Assembly (NCBI RefSeq): GCF_022637395.1
Contig: NZ_CP093337.1
Location: forward strand, 186,001-250,000
DNA from: Shinella sp. H4-D48
Lineage (GTDB): Bacteria > Pseudomonadota > Alphaproteobacteria > Rhizobiales > Rhizobiaceae
Length of the DNA: 64,000 nt
Direction: 5' to 3'
In this document: one piece after another, positions 31,170 through 39,957 of the stretch
How the letters are laid out: each line of letters begins with the position of its first letter
How positions within the stretch are numbered: position 1 is the stretch's first letter
Notes under the pieces: model-generated
The model's database searches: none
What the model saw: the letters and a program-made list of their open reading frames with translations, nothing else
What the model was told of the DNA's origin: nothing
Made by a program: the position numbers and the translations under genes

Positions 31170-31186
31170 TTATAGATAATTTCTAA
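31170..31186. promoter_or_regulatory. AT-rich dyad between acnA and ccmA (possible Irr-type box)
   Basis: TTATAGATAATTTCTAA pairs with itself at six of eight positions and is AT-rich in a GC-rich setting. On the minus strand it contains TTAGAA, as in the ICE motif of the rhizobial iron regulator Irr. It may equally be the -10 area of a promoter. The Irr link is an inference from weak similarity. Confidence 0.25.
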
Positions 31187-31268
31187 GGAACGATCCAGAG
31201 CGCCGAACGGTAAAACGGCACAATTTTTTTGCATTGCGACCGAGGTCGTAAAGGGAAAGTGAAGCACC

Positions 31269-31910
31269 ATGCGGCTCGTCGCCGAAGGATTGAGCGCCAG
31301 GCGCGGCGAAGACCTGATTTTCCGGGATATTTCCTTCGAAATCGCCGGCGGCGAAGCGCTCCTCGTCAAGGGTGCGAACGGCTCCGGCAAGTCCACGCTG
31401 TTGCGCGTGCTGGCCGGACTGCTGGCTGCGGAGGCCGGCACGGTGCGTCTTCTTGCTGCAACGCAACCGGTGGAGCGTCTCGGTGAGGCCGCCCACTATC
31501 TCGGCCACCGCAATGCCATGAAGCGGGAACTGACCGTCGAGGAGAACCTGACCTTCTGGAAAGCCTTCTTCGGTGATTTCGCCGGCGGCGCGGGCGTCTG
31601 TGTCGACGAGGCGGTCGATACGGTCGGGCTCGGCGGCATCGCCCATCTGCCCTTCGGCTATCTCTCCGCCGGCCAGCAGCGCCGCATGGCCATGGCCAAG
31701 CTTTTGGTCGCCTGGCGCCCGGTCTGGATCCTCGATGAGCCGACGGCCGCGCTGGACGTGGCAGCCGAACGCATGTTTGCCGGGCTGGTGACGGCCCATC
31801 TGTCCCGCGGCGGCATCGCGATCGCCGCAACGCACCAGCCGCTGGGGCTGGAAGGTTTGAGGGAGTTGCGAATGACCGGGTTTACGGGCGCGGCGGAGAC
31901 TGTGTGGTGA
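31269..31910 (+). CDS. ccmA: CcmA/CycV, heme exporter ATPase
   Basis: 213 residues. The ATPase of the CcmABCD complex, which releases heme-loaded CcmE for cytochrome c maturation. Walker A is GANGSGKSTLL (near residue 35), the signature is YLSAGQQRRMAMAKLL, Walker B is VWILDEPTAALD, and the H-loop is in AATHQPLG. Length is normal for CcmA. A 205-bp gap containing an inverted repeat separates it from ccmB, unlike the tight coupling seen further along. Confidence 0.95.
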   Translation: MRLVAEGLSARRGEDLIFRDISFEIAGGEALLVKGANGSGKSTLLRVLAGLLAAEAGTVRLLAATQPVERLGEAAHYLGHRNAMKRELTVEENLTFWKAFFGDFAGGAGVCVDEAVDTVGLGGIAHLPFGYLSAGQQRRMAMAKLLVAWRPVWILDEPTAALDVAAERMFAGLVTAHLSRGGIAIAATHQPLGLEGLRELRMTGFTGAAETVW

Positions 31911-31928
31911 TGGGCGAGCTTGTGGCCA

Positions 31929-32080
31929 CCCCCCTCTGCCCTGCCGGGCATCTCCCCCACAGGGGGGGAGATTGGCTGGTGGCGCTGACGCCGCCTCATC
32001 TCCATCGTTTGCGTTTGGCGAGACTTGGCAGCGATTCGATCTCCCCCCTTGTGGGCGAGATGCCCGGCAGGGCAGGGGGG
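31929..32080. repeat. Intergenic palindromic repeat between ccmA and ccmB
   Basis: Two arms of about 43 bp, 31929-31972 and 32039-32080, are near-perfect inverted copies. Each has GCCCTGCCGGGCATCTC or its complement plus its own small hairpin of C-runs and G-runs (ATCTCCCCC-ACA-GGGGGGGAGAT in the left arm). About 66 bp lie between. This is the look of the abundant RIME/ABC-type palindromic elements of rhizobial genomes; the exact family is not verified. Confidence 0.8.
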
Positions 32081-32115
32081 AGTAGCACCCACCCGCCTTG
32101 CCCGGAGACCACGGC

Positions 32116-32775
32116 ATGATTGCCCTCCTCGCCCGCGACCTGAAACTCTCCATGCGTGCCGGTGGCGGTGCCTTGATCGGCGTGCTGTTCTTCATGACGG
32201 TCGTTGCCGTCATTCCCTTCGGCGTGGGGCCGGACCTCAATCTTCTCGCCCGCATCGGCCCCGCCATTCTGTGGATCGGTGCGCTGCTCGCCTCGCTGCT
32301 CGGGCTCGACCGGCTGTTCCAGGCGGAACGCGAGGATGGTTCGCTCGACCTTCTGCTCATGCAGGAGACGCCGCTGGTTCTCACCGTCTTCGTCAAATGC
32401 CTGGCGCACTGGCTCGCGACCGGCCTGCCGCTGGTCATCGCCTCGCCATTGCTTGGCCTCTTCATGAATATGGACGAGGTGGCGATCGGCGCGACGACGC
32501 TGACGCTTCTGGTCGGCACGCCGGCCATAACCTTCATCGGCGCGGCCGGGGCCGGCATCGCCGTTGCGTTGCCGCGCGGCGGGCTGCTCGTCTCCATCCT
32601 GGTGCTGCCGCTTGCCATTCCCGTGCTGATCTTCGGCGTCTCCGCCGTCTATGCGGCGATCCAGGATCCCGCACCCTTCCTGCCGCCCTTCCTCATCCTC
32701 GTGGCGCTCAACCTGTTCTTCGCGGTAATCGGCCCCGTGGCCGCCGCCGCCGCGCTTCGCCTGTCCAGCGATTGA
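32116..32775 (+). CDS. ccmB: CcmB/CycW, heme exporter membrane subunit
   Basis: 219 residues from ATG 32116, normal for CcmB; a TTG at 32098 is also in frame. It opens MIALLARDLKLSMRAGGGAL, with about six membrane spans, and contains FQAEREDGSLDLLLMQETPL, a strongly conserved CcmB stretch. It forms the membrane channel that pairs with CcmA. ccmC starts 73 bp later. Confidence 0.95.
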   Translation: MIALLARDLKLSMRAGGGALIGVLFFMTVVAVIPFGVGPDLNLLARIGPAILWIGALLASLLGLDRLFQAEREDGSLDLLLMQETPLVLTVFVKCLAHWLATGLPLVIASPLLGLFMNMDEVAIGATTLTLLVGTPAITFIGAAGAGIAVALPRGGLLVSILVLPLAIPVLIFGVSAVYAAIQDPAPFLPPFLILVALNLFFAVIGPVAAAAALRLSSD

Positions 32776-32848
32776 CGCGCCGAATTGACAGGAATGTGAT
32801 TGCGGCAGATCAATTGAAGAGACGGGGCTGACGCGTTAAAGAACCATC

Positions 32849-33610
32849 ATGAGCGAACCGAGCCTTGCCATCCGAAAATTCAGCGACCTTGCCAACCCGA
32901 CCCGGTTTCTGGCGCTGGTCGCCATCGTCTGGCCGTGGCTTGCCGGGCTGACGGTCTGTCTGTTCGCCGTCGGGCTCTACCTGTCCTTCGCCTCGGTGGA
33001 TGATTATCAGCAGGGCCAGACGGTGCGCATCATGTATGTGCATGTACCGGCCGCCTGGCTGTCGATGATGTGCTACACGGTCATGGCGCTGTCGGCGCTC
33101 GGCACGCTCGTCTGGCGTCATCCGCTGGCCGATGTCTCGGCCAAGGCCGCAGCACCGCTCGGTGCCGGCTTCACCCTCGTCGCGCTCATCACGGGCTCGC
33201 TGTGGGGCAAGCCGATGTGGGGCACCTGGTGGGTGTGGGATGCACGGCTGACCTCGGTCTTCGTGCTGTTCCTGATGTATCTCGGGCTCATCGCGCTCAA
33301 CCGCGCCATGGACGACCCGACGCGCGCCGCCAAGGCTAGCGCCATCCTCATTCTGGTCGGCTTCGTCAACATCCCGATCATCAAGTTCTCGGTCGAGTGG
33401 TGGAACACGCTGCACCAGCCGGCGAGCGTGATCCGCATGGACGGTCCGACAATCGATCCGGCCTTTCTGTGGCCGCTGCTGATCATGGCCTTCGCCTTCA
33501 CCATGCTGTTCTTCACGCTGCATGTCCTTGCCATGCGCAACGAGATCCTGCGTCGCCGCATCGCCGTGCTGCGCCGCCACGCCGCCCGTTCGGCCGGAGA
33601 GGCCGCATGA
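32849..33610 (+). CDS. ccmC: CcmC/CycZ, heme transporter for CcmE
   Basis: 253 residues with six membrane segments. The heme-handling WWD motif is present as [12 protein letters not shown] (near residues 126-137), with flanking periplasmic histidines in MYVHVPAAW and [10 protein letters not shown]. CcmC delivers heme to the chaperone CcmE. Its TGA overlaps the ccmD start as ATGA. Confidence 0.96.
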   Translation: MSEPSLAIRKFSDLANPTRFLALVAIVWPWLAGLTVCLFAVGLYLSFASVDDYQQGQTVRIMYVHVPAAWLSMMCYTVMALSALGTLVWRHPLADVSAKAAAPLGAGFTLVALITGSLWGKPMWGTWWVWDARLTSVFVLFLMYLGLIALNRAMDDPTRAAKASAILILVGFVNIPIIKFSVEWWNTLHQPASVIRMDGPTIDPAFLWPLLIMAFAFTMLFFTLHVLAMRNEILRRRIAVLRRHAARSAGEAA

Positions 33611-33774
33611 GCCACGCTTTTTACGTCACGGCATCCTATGGCGCCGCCTTCGGCGTCGTCTTCGGCCTCGCGCTGTGGGTCTGGCTCGACCATCGCGGCC
33701 GCCATCGCGAGCTTGCGCGTCTGGAAGCCGCCGGAATCCGCCGTCGCTCCGCGCGCCAGGAGAACGCCGAATGA
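33607..33774 (+). CDS. ccmD: CcmD/CycX, small heme exporter protein
   Basis: 55 residues beginning [20 protein letters not shown]. One membrane span (about residues 8-28) is followed by a basic tail [20 protein letters not shown], the standard CcmD layout. It joins the CcmABC complex. It overlaps ccmC upstream and ccmG downstream by 4 bp each, so the three are co-translated. Confidence 0.92.
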   Translation: MSHAFYVTASYGAAFGVVFGLALWVWLDHRGRHRELARLEAAGIRRRSARQENAE

Positions 33775-34385
33775 GCGAACCCGAGGGTAATGCCGAAGCC
33801 GGCGGCAAGCGCACGCGCGTCATTCTGGCCGCCCTGCCGCTCGCGATCTTCGTCGGGCTGGCGCTGATCTTCTGGACGCAGCTTACCTCCGGCCGCAGCA
33901 CGTCCGAAATCCCTTCGGCGCTCATCGGCACCAAGGCGCCTTATCGTGATCTGGAGCCGCTGGCGGGTGCGATCAGGAACGGCGCGCCGGTGCCGGCGCT
34001 CACGACCGAAACCGGCAAGGGCAAGCTGACGCTGGTGAATTTCTGGGCTTCCTGGTGCGTGCCCTGCCGACAGGAACACCCGATCATCCTTTCCTTGTCG
34101 CAGGACCCGCGGCTCAATGTCGTCGGCGTCAACTACAAGGATCGCGCCGAGGGTGCGCTCGGCTTCCTGGGTGAACTCGGCAATCCCTTCTCGGCCATCG
34201 GCCTCGATCCCGTCGGCAAGATGGCGATCGATTGGGGCGTCTACGGCATTCCGGAAAGCTACCTTGTCGGCCCTGATGGCACGATCCTCTACAAGCGGGT
34301 TGGTCCGTTCGACGACAAGAGCCTGAAGGAAGGGCTGTTCCCGGCCATCGAAAAGGCATTGGGTACGCCGGCGCAGACCGGCTGA
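33771..34385 (+). CDS. ccmG: CcmG/CycY, thiol:disulfide interchange protein
   Basis: 204 residues from ATG 33771, overlapping the ccmD stop. One N-terminal membrane anchor ([18 protein letters not shown]) and a periplasmic thioredoxin fold with active site [15 protein letters not shown] (near residues 90-104) and the cis-proline region YGIPESYLV. It reduces apocytochrome c cysteines before heme attachment. CcmE, CcmF and CcmH are not in this window and must be encoded elsewhere. Confidence 0.94.
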   Translation: MSEPEGNAEAGGKRTRVILAALPLAIFVGLALIFWTQLTSGRSTSEIPSALIGTKAPYRDLEPLAGAIRNGAPVPALTTETGKGKLTLVNFWASWCVPCRQEHPIILSLSQDPRLNVVGVNYKDRAEGALGFLGELGNPFSAIGLDPVGKMAIDWGVYGIPESYLVGPDGTILYKRVGPFDDKSLKEGLFPAIEKALGTPAQTG

Positions 34386-34433
34386 CGGCCCATCCTCATC
34401 CTCAAATGTCAGGCAGTGACTGAGGCGAAGGCC

Positions 34434-35672
34434 TCAGTCGTCTTCGCCATGGCCGACGATCATCATGGCCTCGAAGGCCATGCGTTCGACCTTGCGCATG
34501 CGCTCGGATTCCGATTTCAGCTGGCCGCAGGCGGCGAGAATGTCGCGGCCGCGCGGCGTGCGGATCGGCGAGGCATAGCCTGCCTGGTTGATGAAATCGG
34601 CAAAGCGCTCGATCTGCTCCCAGTCCGAACACTGGTAGTTCGTGCCCGGCCAGGGATTGAAGGGAATGAGGTTGATCTTCGCCGGAATGCCCTTCAGCAG
34701 CTGGATGAGCAGCTTGGCGTCTTCCAGACTGTCGTTCACGTCCTTCAGCATCACATATTCGAAGGTAATGCGGCGGGCGTTCGACAGGCTCGGATAGGCG
34801 CGGCAGGCGTCCAGCAGTTCCTTCAGCGGATACTTCTTGTTGATCGGCACCAGCATGTCGCGCAGTTCGTCGCGCACCGCATGCAGCGAGATCGCCAGCA
34901 TGACGCCGATCTCGGAGCCGGTGCGGTAGATTTCCGGCACGATGCCCGACGTCGACAGCGTGACGCGGCGCTTGGAAAGCGACAGGCCGTCGCCATCGGT
35001 CGCGATCAGCAGGGCCGTCTTGACGCTCTCGAAATTATAGAGCGGCTCGCCCATGCCCATCATGACGATGTTGGAGACTTTGCGGCCTTCGGCCGGCGCA
35101 ATCATGCCGGCCGGTGTGTCGCGGTCCGGGAAGTCGCCCAGCCGGTCGCGGGCCAGCAGGAGCTGCGAGAGAATTTCCTCCGCCGTCAGGTTGCGCACCA
35201 GCTTCTGCGTGCCTGTGTGACAGAAGGAGCAGGTGAGCGTGCAGCCGACCTGGCTGGAAATGCACAGCGTCCCGCGGCCTTCCTCGGGAATGTAGACGGT
35301 CTCGATTTCGACGGGGCGGCCGGCGCCGCGCGCGGGAAAGCGCAGCAGCCATTTGCGGGTGCCGTCGCTGGAAATCTGCTCGTCGACGATCTCCGGGCGC
35401 GCAATGGTGAAATGCGTCTTGAGCATTTCGCGCATGTCCTTGGAGACATTGGTCATGTCGTCGAAATCGGAGACGCCGCGCACATAGAGCCAGTGCCAGA
35501 GCTGGCTGACGCGCATCTTCACCTGGCGCTCGTTGACGCCCTTGTCGACCAGCGCGCGGCCCATGTCTTCGCGAGAAAGACCGATCAGGCTCGGCTTTTC
35601 GGCGGCCGGGATATTGCGGACGACGGGTGCCTTCACCGGCTCGGCCGTATTGAGAAAATCCATGCTTGCCAT
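34434..35672 (-). CDS. rlmN: RlmN, dual-specificity 23S rRNA/tRNA A2-methyltransferase
   Basis: 412 residues from ATG 35670-35672, preceded by GGGGAATG; the frame opens 20 codons earlier. A radical-SAM enzyme that methylates A2503 of 23S rRNA and A37 of certain tRNAs. The cluster motif is [11 protein letters not shown], followed by [15 protein letters not shown] and [14 protein letters not shown]. The C-terminal region has the methylatable cysteine in [13 protein letters not shown]. It is convergent with ccmG and stands alone. Confidence 0.96.
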   Translation of the reverse strand: MASMDFLNTAEPVKAPVVRNIPAAEKPSLIGLSREDMGRALVDKGVNERQVKMRVSQLWHWLYVRGVSDFDDMTNVSKDMREMLKTHFTIARPEIVDEQISSDGTRKWLLRFPARGAGRPVEIETVYIPEEGRGTLCISSQVGCTLTCSFCHTGTQKLVRNLTAEEILSQLLLARDRLGDFPDRDTPAGMIAPAEGRKVSNIVMMGMGEPLYNFESVKTALLIATDGDGLSLSKRRVTLSTSGIVPEIYRTGSEIGVMLAISLHAVRDELRDMLVPINKKYPLKELLDACRAYPSLSNARRITFEYVMLKDVNDSLEDAKLLIQLLKGIPAKINLIPFNPWPGTNYQCSDWEQIERFADFINQAGYASPIRTPRGRDILAACGQLKSESERMRKVERMAFEAMMIVGHGEDD

Positions 35673-35801
35673 CGGGTCATTCCCCAGGAACAGGCTGCCC
35701 CGGCGCAGGCTGTTGCGCCACAAGCGGTCCATGCTCGACAGAAGTTACGACGGGCCAAACAGCGTATGCGAGTGCGGCTTGCGGCCCAGTTGCCGGGCCC
35801 T

Positions 35802-36722
35802 TTAGCACTGTTCCGGCTGAAAGTCACCAGTCTTGCCCCTGCACACCTCCCGGAAGCAGGTCCGCAGCCAGCGATGTGCCGGATCGGCATCCATACGCGG
35901 ATGCCAGAGCATGGAAATCGTGAAGCCGGGCAGGTCCACCGGTAGCGCGAAGCTTACCAAGCCGTCGCGGAAGGCGGCCGTCGCACGGTCGGAAACCTGC
36001 GCGATGAGGTCGGAGCTGCGGGCAAGCGCCACGGCTTCGGAAAAGCTAGCGACCGTCACGGCGATGCGGCGCTTCAGCCCCATCCGCTCCAGCGCCTCGT
36101 CGACGGGCCCGCGCTCGCGGCGTCCGCGCGAGACAAGGATATGGTTGCCCCCGGCATAGCGCGCCGCATCCAAGGGGCCGTCGAGCAGCGGATGACCCTC
36201 GCGTACAATGCCGATGAACCGGTCGCGAAACAGTGCCTGCGCGCGCACCTCCGGCCCGGTCGTGTCGCCGATCACGCCGGTTTCGAGATCCACTGTGCCG
36301 TCGCGCAGCGGCGTGCTTTCCTTGTCGGGCTTCGCCACGAAGCGCAGCGAAACCTTTGGCGCTTCGTTGGCGATGCGGGCAACGAGTGCAGGGCCGAAGG
36401 TGTCGACGAAGCCCTCGCGGTTGCGCAGCGTGAAGGTGCGCTCGAGCGTTTTGAGATCGAGGCTGCGCGCCGGGCGCAGCAGGGCCTCGGCGTCCTCGAC
36501 CACCTGGCCCACCATGCCGCGTAGTTCCAGCGCCCGCGGTGTCGGCACGAGGCCGCGCCCGGCCCGCACGAGCAGCGGATCGCCCGTGACATCGCGCAGG
36601 CGCGCCAGTGCCCGGCTCATGGCGGAGGGGCTGAGCCTCAGGCGTTGGGCGGCGCGCGCGACATTGCCTTCGGCAAGCAGCACGTCAAGCGTGACGAGAA
36701 GGTTGAGGTCGGGTCTGGCCAT
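35802..36722 (-). CDS. LysR-family regulator divergent from an MFS pump
   Basis: 306 residues. The N terminus MARPDLNLLVTLDVLLAEGN and helix-turn-helix VARAAQRLRLSPSAMSRALA belong to the NodD/Nac-like LysR branch; the effector domain follows (about 90-295). It is transcribed away from a drug-efflux-type MFS gene 126 bp off, so it most likely controls that pump. The intergenic space contains TTGC and GCAA half-sites that could be an operator. The inducer is unknown. Confidence 0.88.
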   Translation of the reverse strand: MARPDLNLLVTLDVLLAEGNVARAAQRLRLSPSAMSRALARLRDVTGDPLLVRAGRGLVPTPRALELRGMVGQVVEDAEALLRPARSLDLKTLERTFTLRNREGFVDTFGPALVARIANEAPKVSLRFVAKPDKESTPLRDGTVDLETGVIGDTTGPEVRAQALFRDRFIGIVREGHPLLDGPLDAARYAGGNHILVSRGRRERGPVDEALERMGLKRRIAVTVASFSEAVALARSSDLIAQVSDRATAAFRDGLVSFALPVDLPGFTISMLWHPRMDADPAHRWLRTCFREVCRGKTGDFQPEQC

Positions 36723-36848
36723 GAAGGCAATCTAGCACGCTTGCGGAAACATGATATTGCGCCAAACGCACGAATGAAGTGCAAATGCTGCGTCTTCCGC
36801 CCTATATTCTGCCGGCCTATCTCTCGGTGGAAACCAGAGGATAAGGCC

Positions 36849-38243
36849 ATGAACCACATGCATGTCATCGCAACGGATAGACCGCACCCGCTGGGCGCGC
36901 TGGCGGGCCTGTCGCTCGCCATTCTGCTCTCGTCGCTCGGCACCAGTATCGCCAATGTCGCCCTGCCGACGCTCGGCCATGTGTTTTCGGCGAGCTTCCA
37001 GCAGGTCCAGTGGGTCGTGCTGGCCTATCTGCTGGCCAGTACGGTGCTGATCGCCGGCATCGGCCGTCTCGGCGATCTCCTCGGCCGGCGTCTCCTGCTG
37101 CTGTGCGGGCTTGCGCTGTTTGCCGCTGCCGCACCGTCTCTGACGGTGCTGATTGTCGCCCGCGCGTTCCAGGGCGCGGGGGCCGCCGCCATGATGGCGC
37201 TTGCCATGGCCTTTGTCAGCGAAACCGTGCCGAAGGAGCGTATCGGCAGTGTCATGGGTCTCTTCGGCACAACCTCCGCCGTCGGCACGGCGCTTGGTCC
37301 GTCGCTGGGCGGTCTGCTCATTGCCACCTTCGGCTGGCCGTCGATCTTCCTTATTGCCGTTCCCTTCGGCATCCTGGCCTTCGCCCTTGTGTGGCGCTTC
37401 CTGCCAGCCGGGCAGGGGGTGAAAGGTTCAGGTCGCTTCGATCTTGCCGGGGCCACGCTGCTTGCCGCAGCACTCGGCGCCTATGCGCTGGCCATGACGG
37501 TGGGCGCGGGCGGAATCGACGCCTGGAACACTGGCCTGCTGGCCGCGGCGGTGGTGGCAGCGACGCTCTTCGTTGTCAGGCAGCGCAGGGCGGCCTTTCC
37601 GCTCATTCGCCCTGCGGCGTTTCGCCGCCCGGGCTTTGCCGCCAGCCTCGTCGCCAGCATGCAAGTGGCGACGGTCATCATGGTGACGCTGGTCGTCGGG
37701 CCCTTCTACCTGTCGCGCACGCTCGGCCTCGGTCCTGCCCATGTCGGCTTCGTTCTGGCGACGGGTCCATTGGTTTCCGTGCTGACCGGGGTGTTGGCGG
37801 GGCGCATGGTCGATCGCTTCGGCGCCGTCAGGATGACGCTGGCTGGACTTGCCACCATGGCGGCCGGCGCCGGCGCACTGCCCGTGCTTTCCAGCCTGTT
37901 CGGCCTTCCCGGCTATATCGCCGCCATCGTCGTGCTGACGCCCGGCTACCAGCTTTTCCAGGCGGCAAACAATGCGGCCGTCATGTCCGGCGTACCGTCG
38001 GACGAGCGCGGCGTCACGTCAGCGCTCCTGAACCTGTCGCGCAATCTCGGCCTGATCACCGGGGCCTCCCTGATGGGTGCGATCTTCACGCTGGCGGTCG
38101 GAACCAGGGATGTGGCCAATGCCGGGGGCGCGGCCGTCGCGACCGGCCTTCATGTCACCTTCGCCGTGGCGGCCGCCCTTCTGCTTGGGGCCCTCGCGCT
38201 GATGGCCATCCGTTTCAGGACGAACAGGTCAGGCACTGCCTGA
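36849..38243 (+). CDS. MFS efflux transporter, DHA2 (14-TM) type
   Basis: 464 residues from ATG 36849, with GAGGATAAGG just upstream. About 14 membrane segments. Family motifs: SLGTSIANVALPTLGHVF in TM1, GRLGDLLGRRLLLL between TM2 and TM3, and the motif-C stretch GTTSAVGTALGPSLGGLL in TM5. This DHA2 branch (EmrB/SmvA/QacA relatives) uses the proton gradient to expel drugs or dyes. The substrate cannot be inferred. A bidirectional terminator follows. Confidence 0.88.
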   Translation: MNHMHVIATDRPHPLGALAGLSLAILLSSLGTSIANVALPTLGHVFSASFQQVQWVVLAYLLASTVLIAGIGRLGDLLGRRLLLLCGLALFAAAAPSLTVLIVARAFQGAGAAAMMALAMAFVSETVPKERIGSVMGLFGTTSAVGTALGPSLGGLLIATFGWPSIFLIAVPFGILAFALVWRFLPAGQGVKGSGRFDLAGATLLAAALGAYALAMTVGAGGIDAWNTGLLAAAVVAATLFVVRQRRAAFPLIRPAAFRRPGFAASLVASMQVATVIMVTLVVGPFYLSRTLGLGPAHVGFVLATGPLVSVLTGVLAGRMVDRFGAVRMTLAGLATMAAGAGALPVLSSLFGLPGYIAAIVVLTPGYQLFQAANNAAVMSGVPSDERGVTSALLNLSRNLGLITGASLMGAIFTLAVGTRDVANAGGAAVATGLHVTFAVAAALLLGALALMAIRFRTNRSGTA

Positions 38244-38249
38244 AACGAC

Positions 38250-38274
38250 AAAGGCCGGCGTGATGCCGGCCTTT
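38250..38274. terminator. Bidirectional terminator between MFS and IalB-like genes
   Basis: AAAGGCCGGC and GCCGGCCTTT form a perfect 10-bp stem with loop GTGAT, lying between the two convergent stop codons. Both strands end with only a short T-run (TTT), so strength is moderate. Confidence 0.75.
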
Positions 38275-38296
38275 GCTTGGATTGGGGGTGCGTGCC

Positions 38297-38800
38297 TCAG
38301 CGGCAGGTTTCGATCTGCTTCAGCGCCGCCGAGATGCCCGAGAGCGAATAGGCATAGTTGGTGCCGGTGCCGCGGCGCGAGGTGGCCTGAACCTTCATGT
38401 CGCGGCCGCTGCGCATGGCGGCGACAAGAGCCGGCTCTTCGGCGGCGTTCTCCACCCAGGCCGAGTTGCCCTTGACGAACATCACGAAGTTGCGGCCGTC
38501 GATGTTGACGTTGACCTTCGAGCCTTCCTTCAGCGGATAGCCCATCATCGCCTGCGGCTCGTAGGAGATGTTCTGGCCCGGGCGCTGCGAGACGAGGAAG
38601 AAGATGTCGCCGTGGTCGACGCCGGCCGGGTTCTTCTCCTTGGGAACGGATAGGACGTAGCACACCTTGCCGCCATTGGCCTGGTAGGAATAGGCACCCC
38701 AGGCATTGAACTGCTGAATGCGCGTCGGCGACTGGGCCGAGGCAACGCCGGCGGTCGTGAGAACGAGGGCGAGTGCGGTTGCGAGCTTTCTTACAAACAT
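38297..38800 (-). CDS. Invasion-associated locus B (IalB) family secreted protein
   Basis: 167 residues from ATG 38798-38800, with AGGA six bases upstream; an extended frame to 38869 lacks support. The signal peptide is FVRKLATALALVLTTAGVAS with cleavage near ASA|QSP. The mature part has WGAYSYQANGGKVCYVLSVP, the IalB fold start, and a C-terminal cysteine (IETCR) that could pair with the first. IalB was named in Bartonella for erythrocyte entry, but relatives are widespread in free-living alphaproteobacteria, so no invasion role is implied. Confidence 0.88.
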   Translation of the reverse strand: MFVRKLATALALVLTTAGVASAQSPTRIQQFNAWGAYSYQANGGKVCYVLSVPKEKNPAGVDHGDIFFLVSQRPGQNISYEPQAMMGYPLKEGSKVNVNIDGRNFVMFVKGNSAWVENAAEEPALVAAMRSGRDMKVQATSRRGTGTNYAYSLSGISAALKQIETCR

Positions 38801-39115
38801 GTTTTCCTGCCGGTTGTCTTGCCAGTGGTTGCGGCCGAAGGCGATGCCTGTCCTGCCGGTGTCGGCCATGCATGATGACGATTTGATTTATTTTGACTTA
38901 ATTCAGGTTACCAAACCGTCAACATGCACGCATTTTACGAAGGCCATCCGCGCCGCACCGGGACGTGATTGCGTCGAACCGCGCCGCTGCCTTCTGGAAG
39001 AAAGGCGGGCGTCCCCAGTCCCCATTTGGTGAGATAGAACCCGTCGAACCCCTTAAAGGCACAAGGAATAGGGCAAGATTTTGACCCGGATCGTGTCAGC
39101 CCTGTGACCGGCGGC
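38801..39115. other. Intergenic region upstream of the IalB-like gene
   Basis: 315 bp with no gene that I can support. It carries the ialB-like promoter on the minus strand; an AT-rich patch at 38880-38910 is the obvious candidate area. The 3' end of the DUF1232 gene borders it. Confidence 0.45.
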
Positions 39116-39505
39116 CTATCGCGTCGGTTGCAGGTCCGGCTCGTCCGCAAGCGCCTTGTCTGCGGCGACATAGTGGTCGTCGCGCACATGGCCGCGAACC
39201 GCGGCGAATGCCGCCGTCAGCACGGCAATGTCGTCGGTGAAACCCACCATCGCCAGGAAGTCCGGGATGATGTCCACGGGCATCACGAAATAGGCGAGAG
39301 CGCCGAGCAGCGTGCCCCGTACACGCAGCGGCGTGCGGGGGTCGAGCGCGCAATAGTAGGACGCGATCAGGTCGCGCGAGAACGGGATTTGCCGTACGGC
39401 ACGCTTGAGAACCGGCCAGAACCGCTTCTGCACGCGCTCGCGCTGACGCTCCTGTTCGGTTTCGTCTCCCGGCAGAAGAATCTCGCCGATCTTCACATCA
39501 TCCAT
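39116..39505 (-). CDS. DUF1232 (YkvA-like) membrane protein
   Basis: 129 residues, with a strong AAGGAGG seven bases before the ATG. The core LLGALAYFVMPVDIIPDFLA then GFTDDIAVLTAAFAAV is the DUF1232 signature, a hydrophobic hairpin with a conserved DIIPD. A charged N terminus precedes it. The function of the family is not known. It is on the same strand as phhB, 71 bp downstream of it. Confidence 0.88.
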   Translation of the reverse strand: MDDVKIGEILLPGDETEQERQRERVQKRFWPVLKRAVRQIPFSRDLIASYYCALDPRTPLRVRGTLLGALAYFVMPVDIIPDFLAMVGFTDDIAVLTAAFAAVRGHVRDDHYVAADKALADEPDLQPTR

Positions 39506-39576
39506 GCACGGCCTCCTTCAGGTGGCGATGCCGGTATCGTCCGGCGTTCATCATATGGGAATGCAGTCACGTCGCT

Positions 39577-39885
39577 TCAACTCTTCGTGCGCAGGGCCGC
39601 TGCACCGTCCATCGCCGCTGCCAGCTTGAAGTCGAGCGCGGTCAGGCCGCCCGCATCATGGTTGGTCAGCCGCACGTCCACGCGGTTATAAACGTTGAAC
39701 CATTCGGGGTGATGGTTGAATTTCTCCGCGGCGAGCGCGCCCTCGGTCATGAAGCCGAAGGCCTCGCGGAAGGACTTGAACCGAAAGGTCTTTTCGATGG
39801 CGATGCCGTCGTCTGAACGGGCCCAGCCCTCCACGCCACTGAGCGCCTCGGTGATGGCGGTTTCGTCGAGTTTTTCCTGTTTCAT
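39577..39885 (-). CDS. phhB: Pterin-4a-carbinolamine dehydratase
   Basis: 102 residues, normal for the family. It dehydrates 4a-hydroxytetrahydrobiopterin and so recycles the pterin cofactor of aromatic hydroxylases. The active-site pattern is present: [18 protein letters not shown] then [13 protein letters not shown], containing the conserved histidines and aspartate. No phenylalanine hydroxylase lies nearby, and in many bacteria this small protein has moonlighting or unknown roles. Confidence 0.92.
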   Translation of the reverse strand: MKQEKLDETAITEALSGVEGWARSDDGIAIEKTFRFKSFREAFGFMTEGALAAEKFNHHPEWFNVYNRVDVRLTNHDAGGLTALDFKLAAAMDGAAALRTKS

Positions 39886-39912
39886 GGGCCCTCGCTTTCT
39901 CTCGCCATGGAG

Positions 39913-39938
39913 AACGGCGCCGGAAGGCGCCGTGTTCC
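39913..39938 (-). promoter_or_regulatory. Hairpin after phbB that also matches an EcfG promoter
   Basis: ACGGCGCC and GGCGCCGT (39914-39933) form an 8-bp stem with loop GGAA, likely the end of the phbB transcript though without a T-tract. Overlapping it on the minus strand, GGAAC (39938-39934) and CGTT (39916-39913) are spaced 17 bases apart, the EcfG consensus, 28 bp before phhB. The match may be a by-product of the palindrome. Confidence 0.35.
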
Positions 39939-39957
39939 GTTACATATGGTGTCGGCG

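Noticed and set aside
31189-31215. GGAAC upstream of ccmA as an EcfG promoter
   Set aside because: The bases at the expected -10 position are CGGT, not CGTT, with either spacing.
31929-32080. Insertion sequence or MITE between ccmA and ccmB
   Set aside because: No transposase and no visible target duplication; the structure fits a rhizobial palindromic intergenic repeat better.
38297-38800. Virulence factor based on the IalB name
   Set aside because: IalB-family proteins are common in non-pathogenic alphaproteobacteria, and nothing nearby suggests a pathogenicity locus.
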